From Lachnospiraceae bacterium (GTDB taxonomy: Bacteria; Bacillota; Clostridia; Lachnospirales; Lachnospiraceae): DNA of 49,965 bases. Location: NCBI GenBank assembly GCA_029224965.1, contig JAQXVO010000029.1, positions 1 through 49,965 on the forward strand. The letters run 5' to 3'. Shown piece by piece: positions 1-8,969 of this stretch (the stretch's first letter is position 1; every line of letters starts with the position of its first letter). The notes below the pieces were generated by a model that had not been told where the DNA came from, searched no databases, and worked only from the letters and a program-made list of their open reading frames with translations. The translations under genes and the position numbers were made by a program.

Positions 1-1738
1 AAATGTGAACTCGCATCGGGATTGATGCTTATCCTCATTATAAAAGTGGTTCCGTCATGACCGGTACAGCAGTTTCCGCCGCTCCGGAATAGCGGTTTCC
101 TCAAACCGGACAGGTGGTGTAAAAAGGTCTGTAATCTTCAACAGAATCTGACTGTTTTTCAAAATGAAAAGTATTTAAAATGATCTGATCTATTGATTTT
201 GAAACAAGGCACTGTTTATATGTGAAAACGTGTGGAAAATGAATCATTTTCTATCAAAAATTGGATTGTATTCATGTATACATGCATTATTTAGATAAAA
301 ATCTAATTATTTTAAAATATACAGATATATCACAATTTTAATAAATATTATCAAATATATTTATGAATCAATTCCATCAAAATCGTTTTTATATGATTTA
401 TATTATGCAGTATTCAGATATTTATGATAAATAAATCAACAATTTTTTCTGATTTTTCAACCTTTTTTCTATCTGACCTGAATGAATCGCTTCTCTTCAT
501 TTATTGTTGACATTTCAATCAACAAAATTATGGCTAATTTTGACTTGAATCATCCTGATCTTCTGATTATGATTCATGCAACTTTTTTGAATCTGGATTC
601 ATAGGAATCAACCTCCTGGAATTTAAACGGAATATGAATTATGACTCAATCGGTGCTGTTCAATCTTGATCTAAGATGGTTCAATCTTGGAATTTACGTG
701 ACTTTTTCAGCTTTCATCTCAGCTATGCCAGGAATTCCTATGGCGTTATTATAACCTAAATAAACTGAATATACAATATGTTAATTCTATTATTTATGTC
801 ACTTATACTATTTATATCTTTTTATACTTTAATACACAATCTATACAATATATACAATAAAGTCAATATAACTAAGATTTATTTGCTATTCTATACTTTT
901 TCATTCCTCGTTTTTATGTTAGGATATGTATAATTATGAGAATATAGATATTTGATTTTTTGATTTCTATATGATTTTACGATTATATTTTATGAATTAA
1001 GGCACAGATCCAGAAGATGGATTTATACAAATGGCCTCGTTATAAGTTCATGTATTTTAATGACGACCATAAAATATAGATTATATAGATTGATTATTAT
1101 ATACATTAAAGATATTATTGATATAAAAGATATAAAGTTTATAAATAATAAATAGAATATTAATATCATATATAACAATAAGACGAATATAATCATTAAA
1201 ATTATATATGATGTTAAAAATAATAAAAACATATAAATGAATAAAAACACTAAATTCAAGATAAGAAATATGGTTAAATAAAACAAAATAAACAATAAAA
1301 TAAATAATGTCATAAAGACTATAAAAATAATATAAATTAATATATTTGTAAAAGGCAATAAGACATATAAATACTTTAAAACTTTAAAAAATATATAAAA
1401 TAAAAAAGCGTTAAAATATGATAAATATATAAAGAATGTAAGATTAATTACAGTTTATATAAATATTAAATACGATAAAATAATAAAAAATATAAAAAAC
1501 ATAAAATATTATAAGAGCAAAAATGACAAAAATAATAGAAAAGGCAATAAAACTAATACTGATAAAAAGTCTATAGAAGTTTTAATGAGTAAAATGTCAA
1601 TAAAGTTAATAAAAATTAGAAGAGCAGTATGGACTATTTCCAATAGAACATATAAAATAGTTTCGTTGGAAAATTCGAGAGAAGTAGACCAGAATTTATG
1701 ATGATAGATTGTATAGATCGTATAGGAATGAGGAAAAT
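1..1738. other. AT-rich non-coding island upstream of parA (candidate origin/centromere)
   Basis: No convincing gene lies in this 1.7 kb. From about 160 onward the sequence is strongly AT-rich, and between 1030 and 1660 it is almost pure A/T with long purine-rich runs on the + strand. Frames that stay open there encode only Ile/Leu/Phe low-complexity peptides, which such composition produces by chance. Two structured spots stand out: an inverted repeat TTGTTGA/TCAACAA at 504-510 and 519-525, and the 11-mer GTTCAATCTTG repeated at 658-668 and 679-689, 21 bases apart (two helical turns). An AT-rich region with iteron-like repeats next to parA is what plasmid or chromid origins and centromeres often look like. 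That role is inferred; no DnaA-box cluster or rep gene was recognised. Confidence 0.5.
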
Positions 1739-2503
1739 ATGGGAAAAGCAGTGACAATAATGTTCACAAATCAGAAGGGTGGAGTCGGAAAAACTTCAAC
1801 CTGTCTTGGTTTAGCAGAGGCATTTCGCTATCTCGGAAAGAAGGTTCTTCTGGTGGACTGCGATCCGCAGGCCAATACAACCAGCTCCTTTCAGGTTGAT
1901 ACCGATGGGATTGCAACCCTTTACGATCTGATTGTGAATCGCGAGCCAATTGAAAACTGTATTATCAGCAGAGATGGTATTGATCTCCTTCCGGGAGATA
2001 AAGTTCTGAAATCTCAGGAGGATATGATCGGACCGGAAAAGATTACACGACTTCAGCATGAACTGAAGAAGGTCAAGGATCAGTATGATTACATTCTGAT
2101 CGATACAAACCCTGGTACCGGCTTTTGCGTAAAGGCATCCTATGCTGCAGCAGATGGTGCTATTATTCCGATGAACTTTGAGAAATACGCCATTGATGGT
2201 CTAGCAGATGTTATGAGAACAATGGAGAGCTTCCGGGATTTGAATGAAGACTTCAAGCTTTATGGAGTACTTATCAATAAACTGGATATGCGTATGGCTG
2301 ATCAGAGAATGGCAGATAAGCAGTTCCAGCAGCTGGATGGTAAAGTCTTCCATGTATTCCGGACAAAGATCCGTACTGACCAGACGATTCCAAAGGCACA
2401 GACCAGAGATGAATCAATCTTTGAGGATTATAAGGGGAGCAAGGCACAGCAGGATTTCTTAAGCCTTGCAGAGGAATTCGAGGAGGATATCAAGAATGGC
2501 TAA
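1739..2503 (+). CDS. parA: ParA/Soj-family partition ATPase
   Basis: A 254-residue ParA/MinD-superfamily ATPase that would segregate a replicon by ATP-dependent binding to nucleoid DNA. The deviant Walker A motif KGGVGKTS is at residues 13-20, the switch I motif DCDPQ at 40-44, and the hydrophobic strand ending in the switch II Asp (ILIDTNPGTG) near 119-128. The usual PPSLG after that Asp is replaced by NPGTG. The start at 1739 is chosen because GAGGAAAAT immediately precedes it. Length is normal for a ParA without an N-terminal HTH (type Ib/Soj-like). The stop overlaps the start of the next gene by 8 bases, so the two are translationally coupled, as in parAB operons. The AT-rich island directly upstream may hold the centromere. 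Confidence 0.92.
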   Translation: MGKAVTIMFTNQKGGVGKTSTCLGLAEAFRYLGKKVLLVDCDPQANTTSSFQVDTDGIATLYDLIVNREPIENCIISRDGIDLLPGDKVLKSQEDMIGPEKITRLQHELKKVKDQYDYILIDTNPGTGFCVKASYAAADGAIIPMNFEKYAIDGLADVMRTMESFRDLNEDFKLYGVLINKLDMRMADQRMADKQFQQLDGKVFHVFRTKIRTDQTIPKAQTRDESIFEDYKGSKAQQDFLSLAEEFEEDIKNG

Positions 2504-3389
2504 AAATATGAAGGAAGCAGAGGGCTTCAATAATATGTTTGCCAGTCTGGGGTTTGGAATAGACACAAAGGCAAAGAAGAAAGAGGATACGAATTCCTCT
2601 AAGGAATCGGCTGAATCTGACAAGAATCAGAAGAAGGTTTCCGAAACAGCCAGAGAAGTTAAAAATAAGTCCGGCGAAGAGAAGAAGCAGGCTGCAAAGA
2701 CTGTTCAGGACAAATCCGGGAATGTAGAAAAGCCTGAAACAAAGGTAAAGTCAGGCAACAATAGCTCAGAGAAAGAAACTGCAAGGATTTCTTCTGAAAA
2801 GGTTACAGATTCTTCGAATAAGCAGTCTGATTCTGCTCATAATGCTGCCGAAAAAAAGGCCGTTGATCAGAGAATATCTGTCAATGAAGAAGCAAAAGCA
2901 GACAAGGCAGATCATACATCAGAAACGATAGATTCAAAAGATCGTATAGATCAGACAGAAACAATTGAAGAAACACCTTCCAAGACAAAATCACGCCAGC
3001 CGGTCAATTCGGAAAGCAGTGAAAACGAGAACACCTCGGTCCGTCTTTATGCGAGAAACAAGCGATATTTTGAAATCCGTGCCGCCCAGCTCGGAGTAAG
3101 TCAGATGGAATATATCAATTTCCTACTAGAAGAAGAAGAGAAGAGAGAGGCAGCCGAGGACATCGATCCTTTTTCCATTGAGCTTCCCAAGAAGGAAAGC
3201 ACCAGTATCAAGGCCCTGGTTCTGACCAAGCATAATATGGAGTTCCTGAGAAGTGCTTCGGCAAATCTTGGTATGAAAATGACCCAGTTTATCAACTGGA
3301 TGCTGGACAATGAACGAAAGATGGAAAAGGAAAAGGGCCCCAGACAGTCCATTGAAAAGTGGTCTGCCATTCAGAACGAAGAACAGTGA
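2496..3389 (+). CDS. ParA partner with disordered linker and tandem RHH-like C-terminus
   Basis: A 297-residue protein encoded directly after parA with an 8-base overlap and an AGGAGG ribosome site inside parA. It is not a canonical ParB: no ParB/Srx nuclease fold or KorB-type HTH is visible. Residues 10-22 form a short hydrophobic Phe/Leu-rich motif, a possible ParA contact. Residues about 25-178 are a Lys/Ser/Glu-rich, surely disordered linker. The C-terminus has two similar segments (181-213 and 236-273), each a short strand (SVRLYARN; SIKALVLTK) followed by two helices with a turn at LGVSQMEYI and LGMKMTQFI. This is the pattern of ribbon-helix-helix DNA-binding units. It is probably the centromere-binding adaptor. 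The family is not named with certainty. Confidence 0.7.
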   Translation: MAKNMKEAEGFNNMFASLGFGIDTKAKKKEDTNSSKESAESDKNQKKVSETAREVKNKSGEEKKQAAKTVQDKSGNVEKPETKVKSGNNSSEKETARISSEKVTDSSNKQSDSAHNAAEKKAVDQRISVNEEAKADKADHTSETIDSKDRIDQTETIEETPSKTKSRQPVNSESSENENTSVRLYARNKRYFEIRAAQLGVSQMEYINFLLEEEEKREAAEDIDPFSIELPKKESTSIKALVLTKHNMEFLRSASANLGMKMTQFINWMLDNERKMEKEKGPRQSIEKWSAIQNEEQ

Positions 3390-3434
3390 AAGGTCAGAAT
3401 ACAAAAACAAAGAAAATAAGAACAAAGCAAACAA

Positions 3435-3479
3435 AAACAGATCGTTGATTCCGTAAAGAAATCGACGATCTGTTTTTTA
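3435..3479. terminator. Bidirectional intrinsic terminator between the par operon and the recombinase gene
   Basis: A 16-bp stem with one G-U type mismatch (arms 3435-3450 and 3459-3474) and a short loop, followed by TTTTTT on the + strand and preceded by an A-run that serves the - strand. It can end both the parA operon and transcription entering from the converging side. Confidence 0.85.
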
Positions 3480-3559
3480 TCTGAATCTGAAGACTGAAAA
3501 TCAGTTCTGATTTCAAAATATAAGCAGATGATCCAATTCTATAGATCAAATCATAAAAA

Positions 3560-4645
3560 TCACTTCTGCCTGCGGATCATTTCCGCAAGTTCCATCTGCC
3601 GGTCTTTTTCGGATTTCTGAGCGAGCCCGGTATAGAGGCTCTTTCGATGCAGTGCCGAAGTCACAAGATAGAGATCATTGGTCTCAGCGTAAACCTGCTC
3701 TGCAAAAGCCTTTCGAAGCATGGCCGGCGTTATATGAACGTCATTTCCATAGGCCAGCTTTCCGTAACGGGAGACCAGTTGTTCGATAGCACGCGCCGTG
3801 ATCCTCTGATGTCTGCGGGAGAGGAAGAGAGCGTTCGAAGAAGCATCATCCGGCCTGAAATAATCACGTCCATTTTTCAGATAATCAAAGAGTAAGTCCG
3901 CATTATAGTCATTGAGATAAATGTAGACCGATTCGCTTCCGATCCTCTGCAGGCGAATCCGATACTTCTCGAAGGAAATATTGTCGAGATCCAGACTGAC
4001 TAGATCCGATACCTGGATTCCGGTATCGATCAGAAGATGAAGGATCAGCCGGTCCCGCTTGACCGTAAAGGGATGAAAGACCTTCTGCTGAGGACTCAAA
4101 TCACGATCAGAGTCGAGTTCAACAGCCTTGTAGAGAAGGGCAGGATCCAGTGAAGCAGCTGATTTGTCTCTTTTATCCGAATCATCCAGACTGTCTGCTT
4201 TTCGAAGCAGGTTATGAATGTCAAATATCAGAACTGGATTTCCGGAAATATAGCCCTGGGCAGCCAGATAGCGGAAATAGGAGGACAGAGAAGACAGCTT
4301 CCGGCGAATTCCGCTTTCCGAATTATGGTGAGTTTTCCCGTCCAGTTGATATTCTCTGAGCCAATGAACATAGGAAAGAAGCTGATCTGTCGTAAAAGAG
4401 GCCAGAATATCCAGATCATAGGCGGTCAGCCGAGTATCCTGATCATGATTCGGATCCGACTGGAGCAGGAAACAGTAGAAGATATAGATATCCTGCACAT
4501 AGGCGTGTCTGGTCCGGGGAGCCAGGCTCTGATATTTGGCATTTACAAAGCCTGTAACCTCAGACGGCAGGATCGAGAGCAGGTCTGAAGTCATACGGTC
4601 GAAATTTTCCCGTAAAATTTGATGATAAGTGCTTGGATTTTGCAA
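3560..4645 (-). CDS. Tyrosine recombinase/integrase-like protein with degenerate active site
   Basis: A 361-residue protein of the phage-integrase/XerC-XerD fold. It has an N-terminal SAM-like core-binding domain (about 20-135) and a catalytic-type domain (about 165-345). The start is TTG at 4645, supported by AGAAAGGACG eight bases upstream. Aligned by eye with XerD, several catalytic residues are missing. The box I Arg is Gln211 (DTGIQVSDL where XerD has ATGLRVSEL). The HxxRH box reads TPAMLRKAFA, so the first His is Ala308, Arg311 is kept and the second His is Lys312. His333 and Tyr338 exist, but with shorter spacing than usual. The beta-hairpin Lys is not evident. It may be a non-catalytic DNA-binding relative or a strongly diverged recombinase, and it sits head-to-head with the par genes, which suggests a replicon-maintenance role. 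Confidence 0.8.
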   Translation of the reverse strand: MQNPSTYHQILRENFDRMTSDLLSILPSEVTGFVNAKYQSLAPRTRHAYVQDIYIFYCFLLQSDPNHDQDTRLTAYDLDILASFTTDQLLSYVHWLREYQLDGKTHHNSESGIRRKLSSLSSYFRYLAAQGYISGNPVLIFDIHNLLRKADSLDDSDKRDKSAASLDPALLYKAVELDSDRDLSPQQKVFHPFTVKRDRLILHLLIDTGIQVSDLVSLDLDNISFEKYRIRLQRIGSESVYIYLNDYNADLLFDYLKNGRDYFRPDDASSNALFLSRRHQRITARAIEQLVSRYGKLAYGNDVHITPAMLRKAFAEQVYAETNDLYLVTSALHRKSLYTGLAQKSEKDRQMELAEMIRRQK

Positions 4646-5016
4646 AGAAATCGTCCTTTCTTAAAGCAAATAATATGCATAAATATAATATAGAATGTAT
4701 ATATAAATCATATTTATACATACAGATATAAAAAATATTGATAATAATATAACATAATTTTAACGAAATAATAATAGCAAATATAAGGGAAAAAGATCTT
4801 CTTGTAGATAAGGTGACGGTCGATTAGGAGAAAAGATATCATAATCTATAAAATTGTCAATGGAAGAAGCATTAAAAAAGGCACCCCCATCCAGGAATGC
4901 CTTTTAAAATCAGAATATGGATCTCAATTTAAGAATAGCAATTATCAATCACAAATTCATAAATCAGCTGATGAAACTCTGAAATAAGGAGCTGTCAAGA
5001 AATACAGAGATCGTAT
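4646..5016. other. AT-rich intergenic region with a terminator hairpin
   Basis: About 370 bases with no gene. Bases 4650-4790 are very AT-rich, like the island before parA, and probably hold the promoter of the recombinase-like gene. At 4875-4906 AAAAAGGCA and TGCCTTTT form a stem with an A-run on one side and a T-run on the other, a good bidirectional terminator facing the end of fprA. Nothing else was recognised. Confidence 0.6.
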
Positions 5017-6204
5017 TTATTTCAGAAGCTCAGTTACCAGCTCCGGTACTTTATCAAAATCGCCGGCTTCCGGATTCCAGGAGGACTTGACTTCTGCATC
5101 AACGACTTCGCACTTTGCATCGGTCAGCATCTGGCGGAGAACCTTATTTCCTTCACCGCTCCAGCCGTAGCAGCCGAAGACTGCAGCCTTCTTAGCTTTG
5201 GGCTTCAGGGACTTGTAGTAGTAGAGGAAGCCGGCCATGGTGGCAAGGACGCCGTTCAGGATGGTCGGTGAGCCGACAGCAATAGCCTTCGAACGGAAGA
5301 CATCGTTCATGATATCGTCCTTTTCGGTGTGGTCTACATTGTACACCTTAACAAGAGTGGAAGGAGACTGACGATGAATCTCGTCAGCAATGGCATGAGC
5401 GATCTTCTCGGTTCCGTGCCACATGGTTCCGTATACTACAGTTACCATGTCTTCTTTATAATTGCCGGCCCAGTCAGCATAGGCATCGACAATTTTCATG
5501 GGATCTTTCCGCCAGATCGCGCCATGGCTGGGAGCAATCATTTCAATCGGCAGGTTCAGAGCTTTCAGATCCTTGACCTTCTTCGTAACCATGGGTGCGA
5601 ATGGAGAAACGATATTTACGTAATATCGCATAGCCTCAGACCAGAGAACTTCCTGATCGGCAAGGTCCGCGAACATTTCGCCGACGGCGTAGTGCTGGCC
5701 GAAAGCATCCATAGAGAAGAGGATGTTATCTCCGCTCAGGAATTCCGCCATGGAATCCGGCCAGTGGAGCATGGCCATCTCTACGAAGGTGAACTTCTTG
5801 CCGTTTCCGATATCCAGGGTGTCCCCGGTATGAACAACGTGGAAATTCCAGCCGAGCTTGCCGTACTGACCTTCCAGGGACTTTACAGCATTTGCGGTGC
5901 AGTAGATCGGGGTGTCCGGTATTTCCTTCATCAGTGCGGGAAGGCTGCCGGAATGGTCATTTTCGCCGTGGTTTACGATAATATAGTCGATGGACTTGAG
6001 ATCGATTTCGGATTTCAGGTTTTCAATGAATTCGAAATGATGGGGGGCCCATACGGTATCGATAAGGACAGTTTTCTCTTCCTGAACCAGATAGGCATTC
6101 TGAGAGCTTCCGTGATGGATGGTGAAATCATCGCCGTGGAACTTCTGAAGGTCCCAGTCCAGATAACCGACCCAGTAGACATTGTTTTTTACTTGCTTTT
6201 TCAT
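5017..6204 (-). CDS. fprA: A-type flavoprotein (flavodiiron protein, FprA family)
   Basis: A 395-residue cytoplasmic flavodiiron protein that reduces oxygen to water and/or nitric oxide in anaerobes. Residues 1-250 form the metallo-beta-lactamase-like domain with a full set of diiron ligands: H79-x-E81-x-D83-H84 in NHGENDHSG, H147 (LHWPD), D166 and H227 (APSHG). Residues 253-395 form the flavodoxin domain with the FMN phosphate loop VVYGTMWHGTEKIA and the aromatic-rich CYGWSGEG loop. Length is typical and no C-terminal rubredoxin or NADH reductase domain is fused. A rubredoxin gene 11 kb away (17349) is a candidate electron donor. GAAAGGAG lies nine bases upstream of the ATG. Upstream at 6236-6254 is a small inverted repeat that may be an operator. 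Confidence 0.95.
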   Translation of the reverse strand: MKKQVKNNVYWVGYLDWDLQKFHGDDFTIHHGSSQNAYLVQEEKTVLIDTVWAPHHFEFIENLKSEIDLKSIDYIIVNHGENDHSGSLPALMKEIPDTPIYCTANAVKSLEGQYGKLGWNFHVVHTGDTLDIGNGKKFTFVEMAMLHWPDSMAEFLSGDNILFSMDAFGQHYAVGEMFADLADQEVLWSEAMRYYVNIVSPFAPMVTKKVKDLKALNLPIEMIAPSHGAIWRKDPMKIVDAYADWAGNYKEDMVTVVYGTMWHGTEKIAHAIADEIHRQSPSTLVKVYNVDHTEKDDIMNDVFRSKAIAVGSPTILNGVLATMAGFLYYYKSLKPKAKKAAVFGCYGWSGEGNKVLRQMLTDAKCEVVDAEVKSSWNPEAGDFDKVPELVTELLK

Positions 6205-6738
6205 TTCAACGACTCCTTTCGAGTAATTTGTTTGGAACGTTAAGGATTAGCGTTACGAACTTGCTTTCATAATGACTTCAGAACAGGATTTCTCATCATG
6301 TTACCTGTCATCAGGGCATTTCGCATAATGAATCCATAAATAAATGGAAATCCGGTCAGTCATTATACGATAAATATAGACCAAGGCGGGGCATGACTTC
6401 AAGCAAAAGCAGAAGAGTAGCAGTTGAAATTACGGTCTTTGTTCGGTGCAATTTTTACAGCGCATCAATACCATGTTTACAGAAATCCCGGGAATTCATC
6501 AGGACAATGTTCGGTGCAATTTTCAGGTATGTATGATAGAGTTTATAAAGGAAACAGTTCATTTTTGGTCTAAATTTGATAAAGATCAGAGACTGTATAT
6601 AACATATAGAATCGAAAGATGCGATAGAATGGATATAACAATCGAAAGCCTGATTAAAATCAGTCAGAATATTGGATTTCGACGGAGTTTTTAAAATAAA
6701 ACAGAAATAAAATCAGAAAAATAGAAATGAGGGAAAAT
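6205..6738. promoter_or_regulatory. Divergent promoter region between fprA and deoD with repeated elements
   Basis: No gene is supported in these 534 bases. Three things are visible. An imperfect inverted repeat AACGTTA/TAGCGTT at 6236-6254 lies just upstream of fprA. One copy of the recurring word AAATATAGACC is at 6372-6382. An exact 15-base direct repeat GTTCGGTGCAATTTT occurs at 6441-6455 and 6509-6523, in the approach to deoD. The repeat could be a regulator site for the nucleoside gene. The open frame at 6446-6694 has no ribosome site and no family resemblance. Confidence 0.45.
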
Positions 6739-7452
6739 ATGGGAACAGCACATAATGAAGCAAAGCCGGGACAGATCGCAAAGGCCGTACTGATGCCGGG
6801 TGATCCGCTGCGGGCAAAATATATTGCAGAGACCTATCTCGAGAAGCCTTTTCAGTTCAATACGGTCCGGAATATGTTTGGCTATACCGGCTTCTACAAG
6901 GGAAAACAAGTGTCGGTCATGGGTGGTGGCATGGGCATGCCCTCGATCGGTATCTATTCCTATGAGCTATATCACAATTATAGTGTAGATCTGATCATCC
7001 GGATCGGTTCTGCCGGCTCCATTTCGGAAAATGTAAACCTCATGGACATCGTCCTGGCTCAGGGAGCCTGTACAGATTCGAACTATGCCTATCAGTTTGG
7101 CCTGCCGGGAAGCTTTGCCCCGATTGCGGACTTTCAGACCCTGGAGCAGGCTGCAGCAGAGGCCAGAGCTATCGGCATTGAGCCCTGCGTCGGAAATGTT
7201 GTTTCATCGGATGTCTTCTATAATGAATATCCGGATGTGAATCAAAAATGGGCGGATATGGGTGCCCTCTGTATTGAAATGGAGACCGCAGCCCTTTATA
7301 TGAATGCCGCCAAGGCCAAGAAGAAGGCCCTGGCCATGCTGACTATTTCCGATCATCTCTTTAAAGATGAGCATCTGTCGGCGGATGATCGGAGGACATC
7401 CTTCAGCCAGATGATGGAAATTGCCCTGAATACCGCTATCTCCTCAATCTGA
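6739..7452 (+). CDS. deoD: Purine-nucleoside phosphorylase, DeoD type
   Basis: A 237-residue hexameric-type purine nucleoside phosphorylase of the NP-1 family (E. coli DeoD has 239). It would cleave purine (deoxy)nucleosides with phosphate to the free base and (deoxy)ribose-1-phosphate for salvage. Visible family signatures are the N-terminal MPGDPLRAKYIAETYLE phosphate-binding segment with Arg, the GGGMGMPSIGIYSYEL signature, IRIGSAGSI, the substrate-binding EMETAALYM segment with Glu, and the catalytic Asp in TISDHL. The start at 6739 is preferred over the in-frame ATG at 6727, because GAGGG at 6728-6732 is then ideally spaced. It stands alone, transcribed away from fprA, and the converging Gfo/Idh gene follows after a short gap. 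Confidence 0.95.
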   Translation: MGTAHNEAKPGQIAKAVLMPGDPLRAKYIAETYLEKPFQFNTVRNMFGYTGFYKGKQVSVMGGGMGMPSIGIYSYELYHNYSVDLIIRIGSAGSISENVNLMDIVLAQGACTDSNYAYQFGLPGSFAPIADFQTLEQAAAEARAIGIEPCVGNVVSSDVFYNEYPDVNQKWADMGALCIEMETAALYMNAAKAKKKALAMLTISDHLFKDEHLSADDRRTSFSQMMEIALNTAISSI

Positions 7453-7547
7453 CAAAATCAGGATGTTCCCGATTCCATTTACAATCGGATAATTACAGGA
7501 TTTTCCAGATTTTATCCTCAGTATTCTATGAATATTGGGCTGCATTC

Positions 7548-8540
7548 CTAAACCTCAGACGGAACCAGAATCCCCGCCGTTTCTCTTGCGAATGTAGCAG
7601 TCTGCATGACAGCCAGGCTCTTTTCCATGGCCTCGTGAGAGAAGCTGAGGTCATTGTCTCTTATAATCTCAGTGAAGCGGACAAATTCTTCATACATACG
7701 GTGATTCCGGAAGGGAGCAGAGACTTTTTCCAGGCTCTCGGGCAGGCCGTTCTTCTGAAAGGTAAAGGAATCAATGGCATTGGCCGGCTTCTGGATTTCC
7801 AGGTGGCCGAGATCGCCCTGGATGGTGATTCCGCAGGAGCTTTCGGAATCCTTGGCTCCGATGGAAGTGGCGTTAAAGTCAGGATAGTTCAGAATCAGAA
7901 TTCCGGAGGTATCTACGCCGCGGTCTATATTTGGATAATAATGGACATCGTCCGGGGCTCCGAAAAGGTCGACCAGGAAATGGATATTGTAAATATTGAT
8001 GTCCATGAGGGCGCCGCCGGCCATCTCGGGATTGAAAACCGGCTGGATGATTCCCTGCCGGAAGTCCTTCCAGCGGGAGGAATACTGGGAAAAGTTGGCG
8101 CTGACCAGGCGGATCCGGCCAAGGTCGGGGAGCCTCCTTTGGATCTCCTTCATGATCGGGAGGTAGGAGGTGGAGATCGCCTCCAGAAGAATTCGTCCCT
8201 GCTTTTCGGCAAGCTCGGCCAGATCCCGGGCCTCGGTATAGGAAGAGGTCAGGGGTTTTTCGCAGATGACATTTTTCCCGGCCAGGAGGGCTTCCCGGCA
8301 GGCAGTGTAATGGAGGGAGTTGGGCAGAGCAACGTATACCGTGTCGATCTCTTTCCGATCCAGCATCTGGTTTGGGTCCGTATCGTAGTGAGGAATGGAG
8401 TAGGCTGCGCAGAGCTGCTTTAATTTCTCCTCAGACTTTGGCCTGGAACAGATGGTTGCGATCGTAAGATCCGGGACCCTGTCGGCAAAGGTCAGAAATT
8501 CCTTTACAATTTTTCCGGCGCCAAGGATACCAAGTCTCAT
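7548..8540 (-). CDS. Gfo/Idh/MocA-family NAD(P)-dependent oxidoreductase
   Basis: A 330-residue oxidoreductase with an N-terminal Rossmann fold (MRLGILGAGKIVKEF) and the conserved NVICEKPLTSS segment whose EKP Lys is the family's catalytic residue. The C-terminal alpha/beta domain includes the GGALMDINIYNIHF stretch that normally bears active-site residues, here with Asn-Ile-His instead of the usual G-x-x-x-x-D/H arrangement. Members oxidise or reduce sugars, inositols or trans-dihydrodiols. The substrate cannot be told from sequence, and no neighbouring transport or kinase gene hints at it. It is transcribed alone toward deoD. It is not closely similar to the second Gfo/Idh protein at 40579. 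Confidence 0.88.
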   Translation of the reverse strand: MRLGILGAGKIVKEFLTFADRVPDLTIATICSRPKSEEKLKQLCAAYSIPHYDTDPNQMLDRKEIDTVYVALPNSLHYTACREALLAGKNVICEKPLTSSYTEARDLAELAEKQGRILLEAISTSYLPIMKEIQRRLPDLGRIRLVSANFSQYSSRWKDFRQGIIQPVFNPEMAGGALMDINIYNIHFLVDLFGAPDDVHYYPNIDRGVDTSGILILNYPDFNATSIGAKDSESSCGITIQGDLGHLEIQKPANAIDSFTFQKNGLPESLEKVSAPFRNHRMYEEFVRFTEIIRDNDLSFSHEAMEKSLAVMQTATFARETAGILVPSEV

Positions 8541-8969
8541 ATTATGTCCCTTCTACTCATCGAATTCATTTCCGTTTCAATGACTGATTGATATCAGATG
8601 CATATCTGATCCGTATCTGATTCATAATTGATTTATGTCAGATTCATGTCTTCTCAGTCAAACAAAATCAATTTCTATCAATTCTAGCACAATAGAAAGT
8701 GTAGTCCCAATATGCCAGTATCCCAATATTCAAATATTTCAGCCGGCAGAAACAGAAGCAGATTCTGGCATCGGCTTATATTTCACGAAACATATCCGTA
8801 GATATTATATAGGACTCACCTGTAAAGCAGATCGAGATCAATCCGAAAAATCCGAAAAGGCGCTAAATTCTGCGTAAGAGATCTTGTCATTTCAGGGTTT
8901 CAGGTTCAAATTTGATGCTTGAACTGCTATACTTAAGTTTAAATTTATAAAAAAATGGGAGAGTGTATT
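8541..8969. other. Divergent intergenic region
   Basis: About 430 bases between the Gfo/Idh gene (leftward) and the NSS transporter (rightward). Near the Gfo/Idh start TATCTGAT occurs twice, at 8603-8610 and 8614-8621, preceded by the reversed half ATCAGAT at 8594-8600. This looks like a small palindromic operator with a direct repeat. The open frame at 8635-8877 has no ribosome site and a biased, unrecognisable product, so it is not called. GGGAGAG at 8956-8962 is the ribosome site of the transporter. Confidence 0.4.

Noticed and set aside
1-80. Open frame ending in a stop at about 92, which might be the tail of a gene entering the window
   Set aside because: It is interrupted by TGA at bases 6-8 and leaves under 30 codons; too short to support a gene.
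1023-1757. Two open frames on the - strand in the AT-rich island
   Set aside because: The products are Ile/Leu/Phe low-complexity strings, expected from a nearly pure A/T sequence; there is no ribosome site or family resemblance.
8635-8877. 80-codon open frame upstream of the NSS transporter
   Set aside because: No ribosome site, no recognisable product, and the region behaves like a promoter gap.
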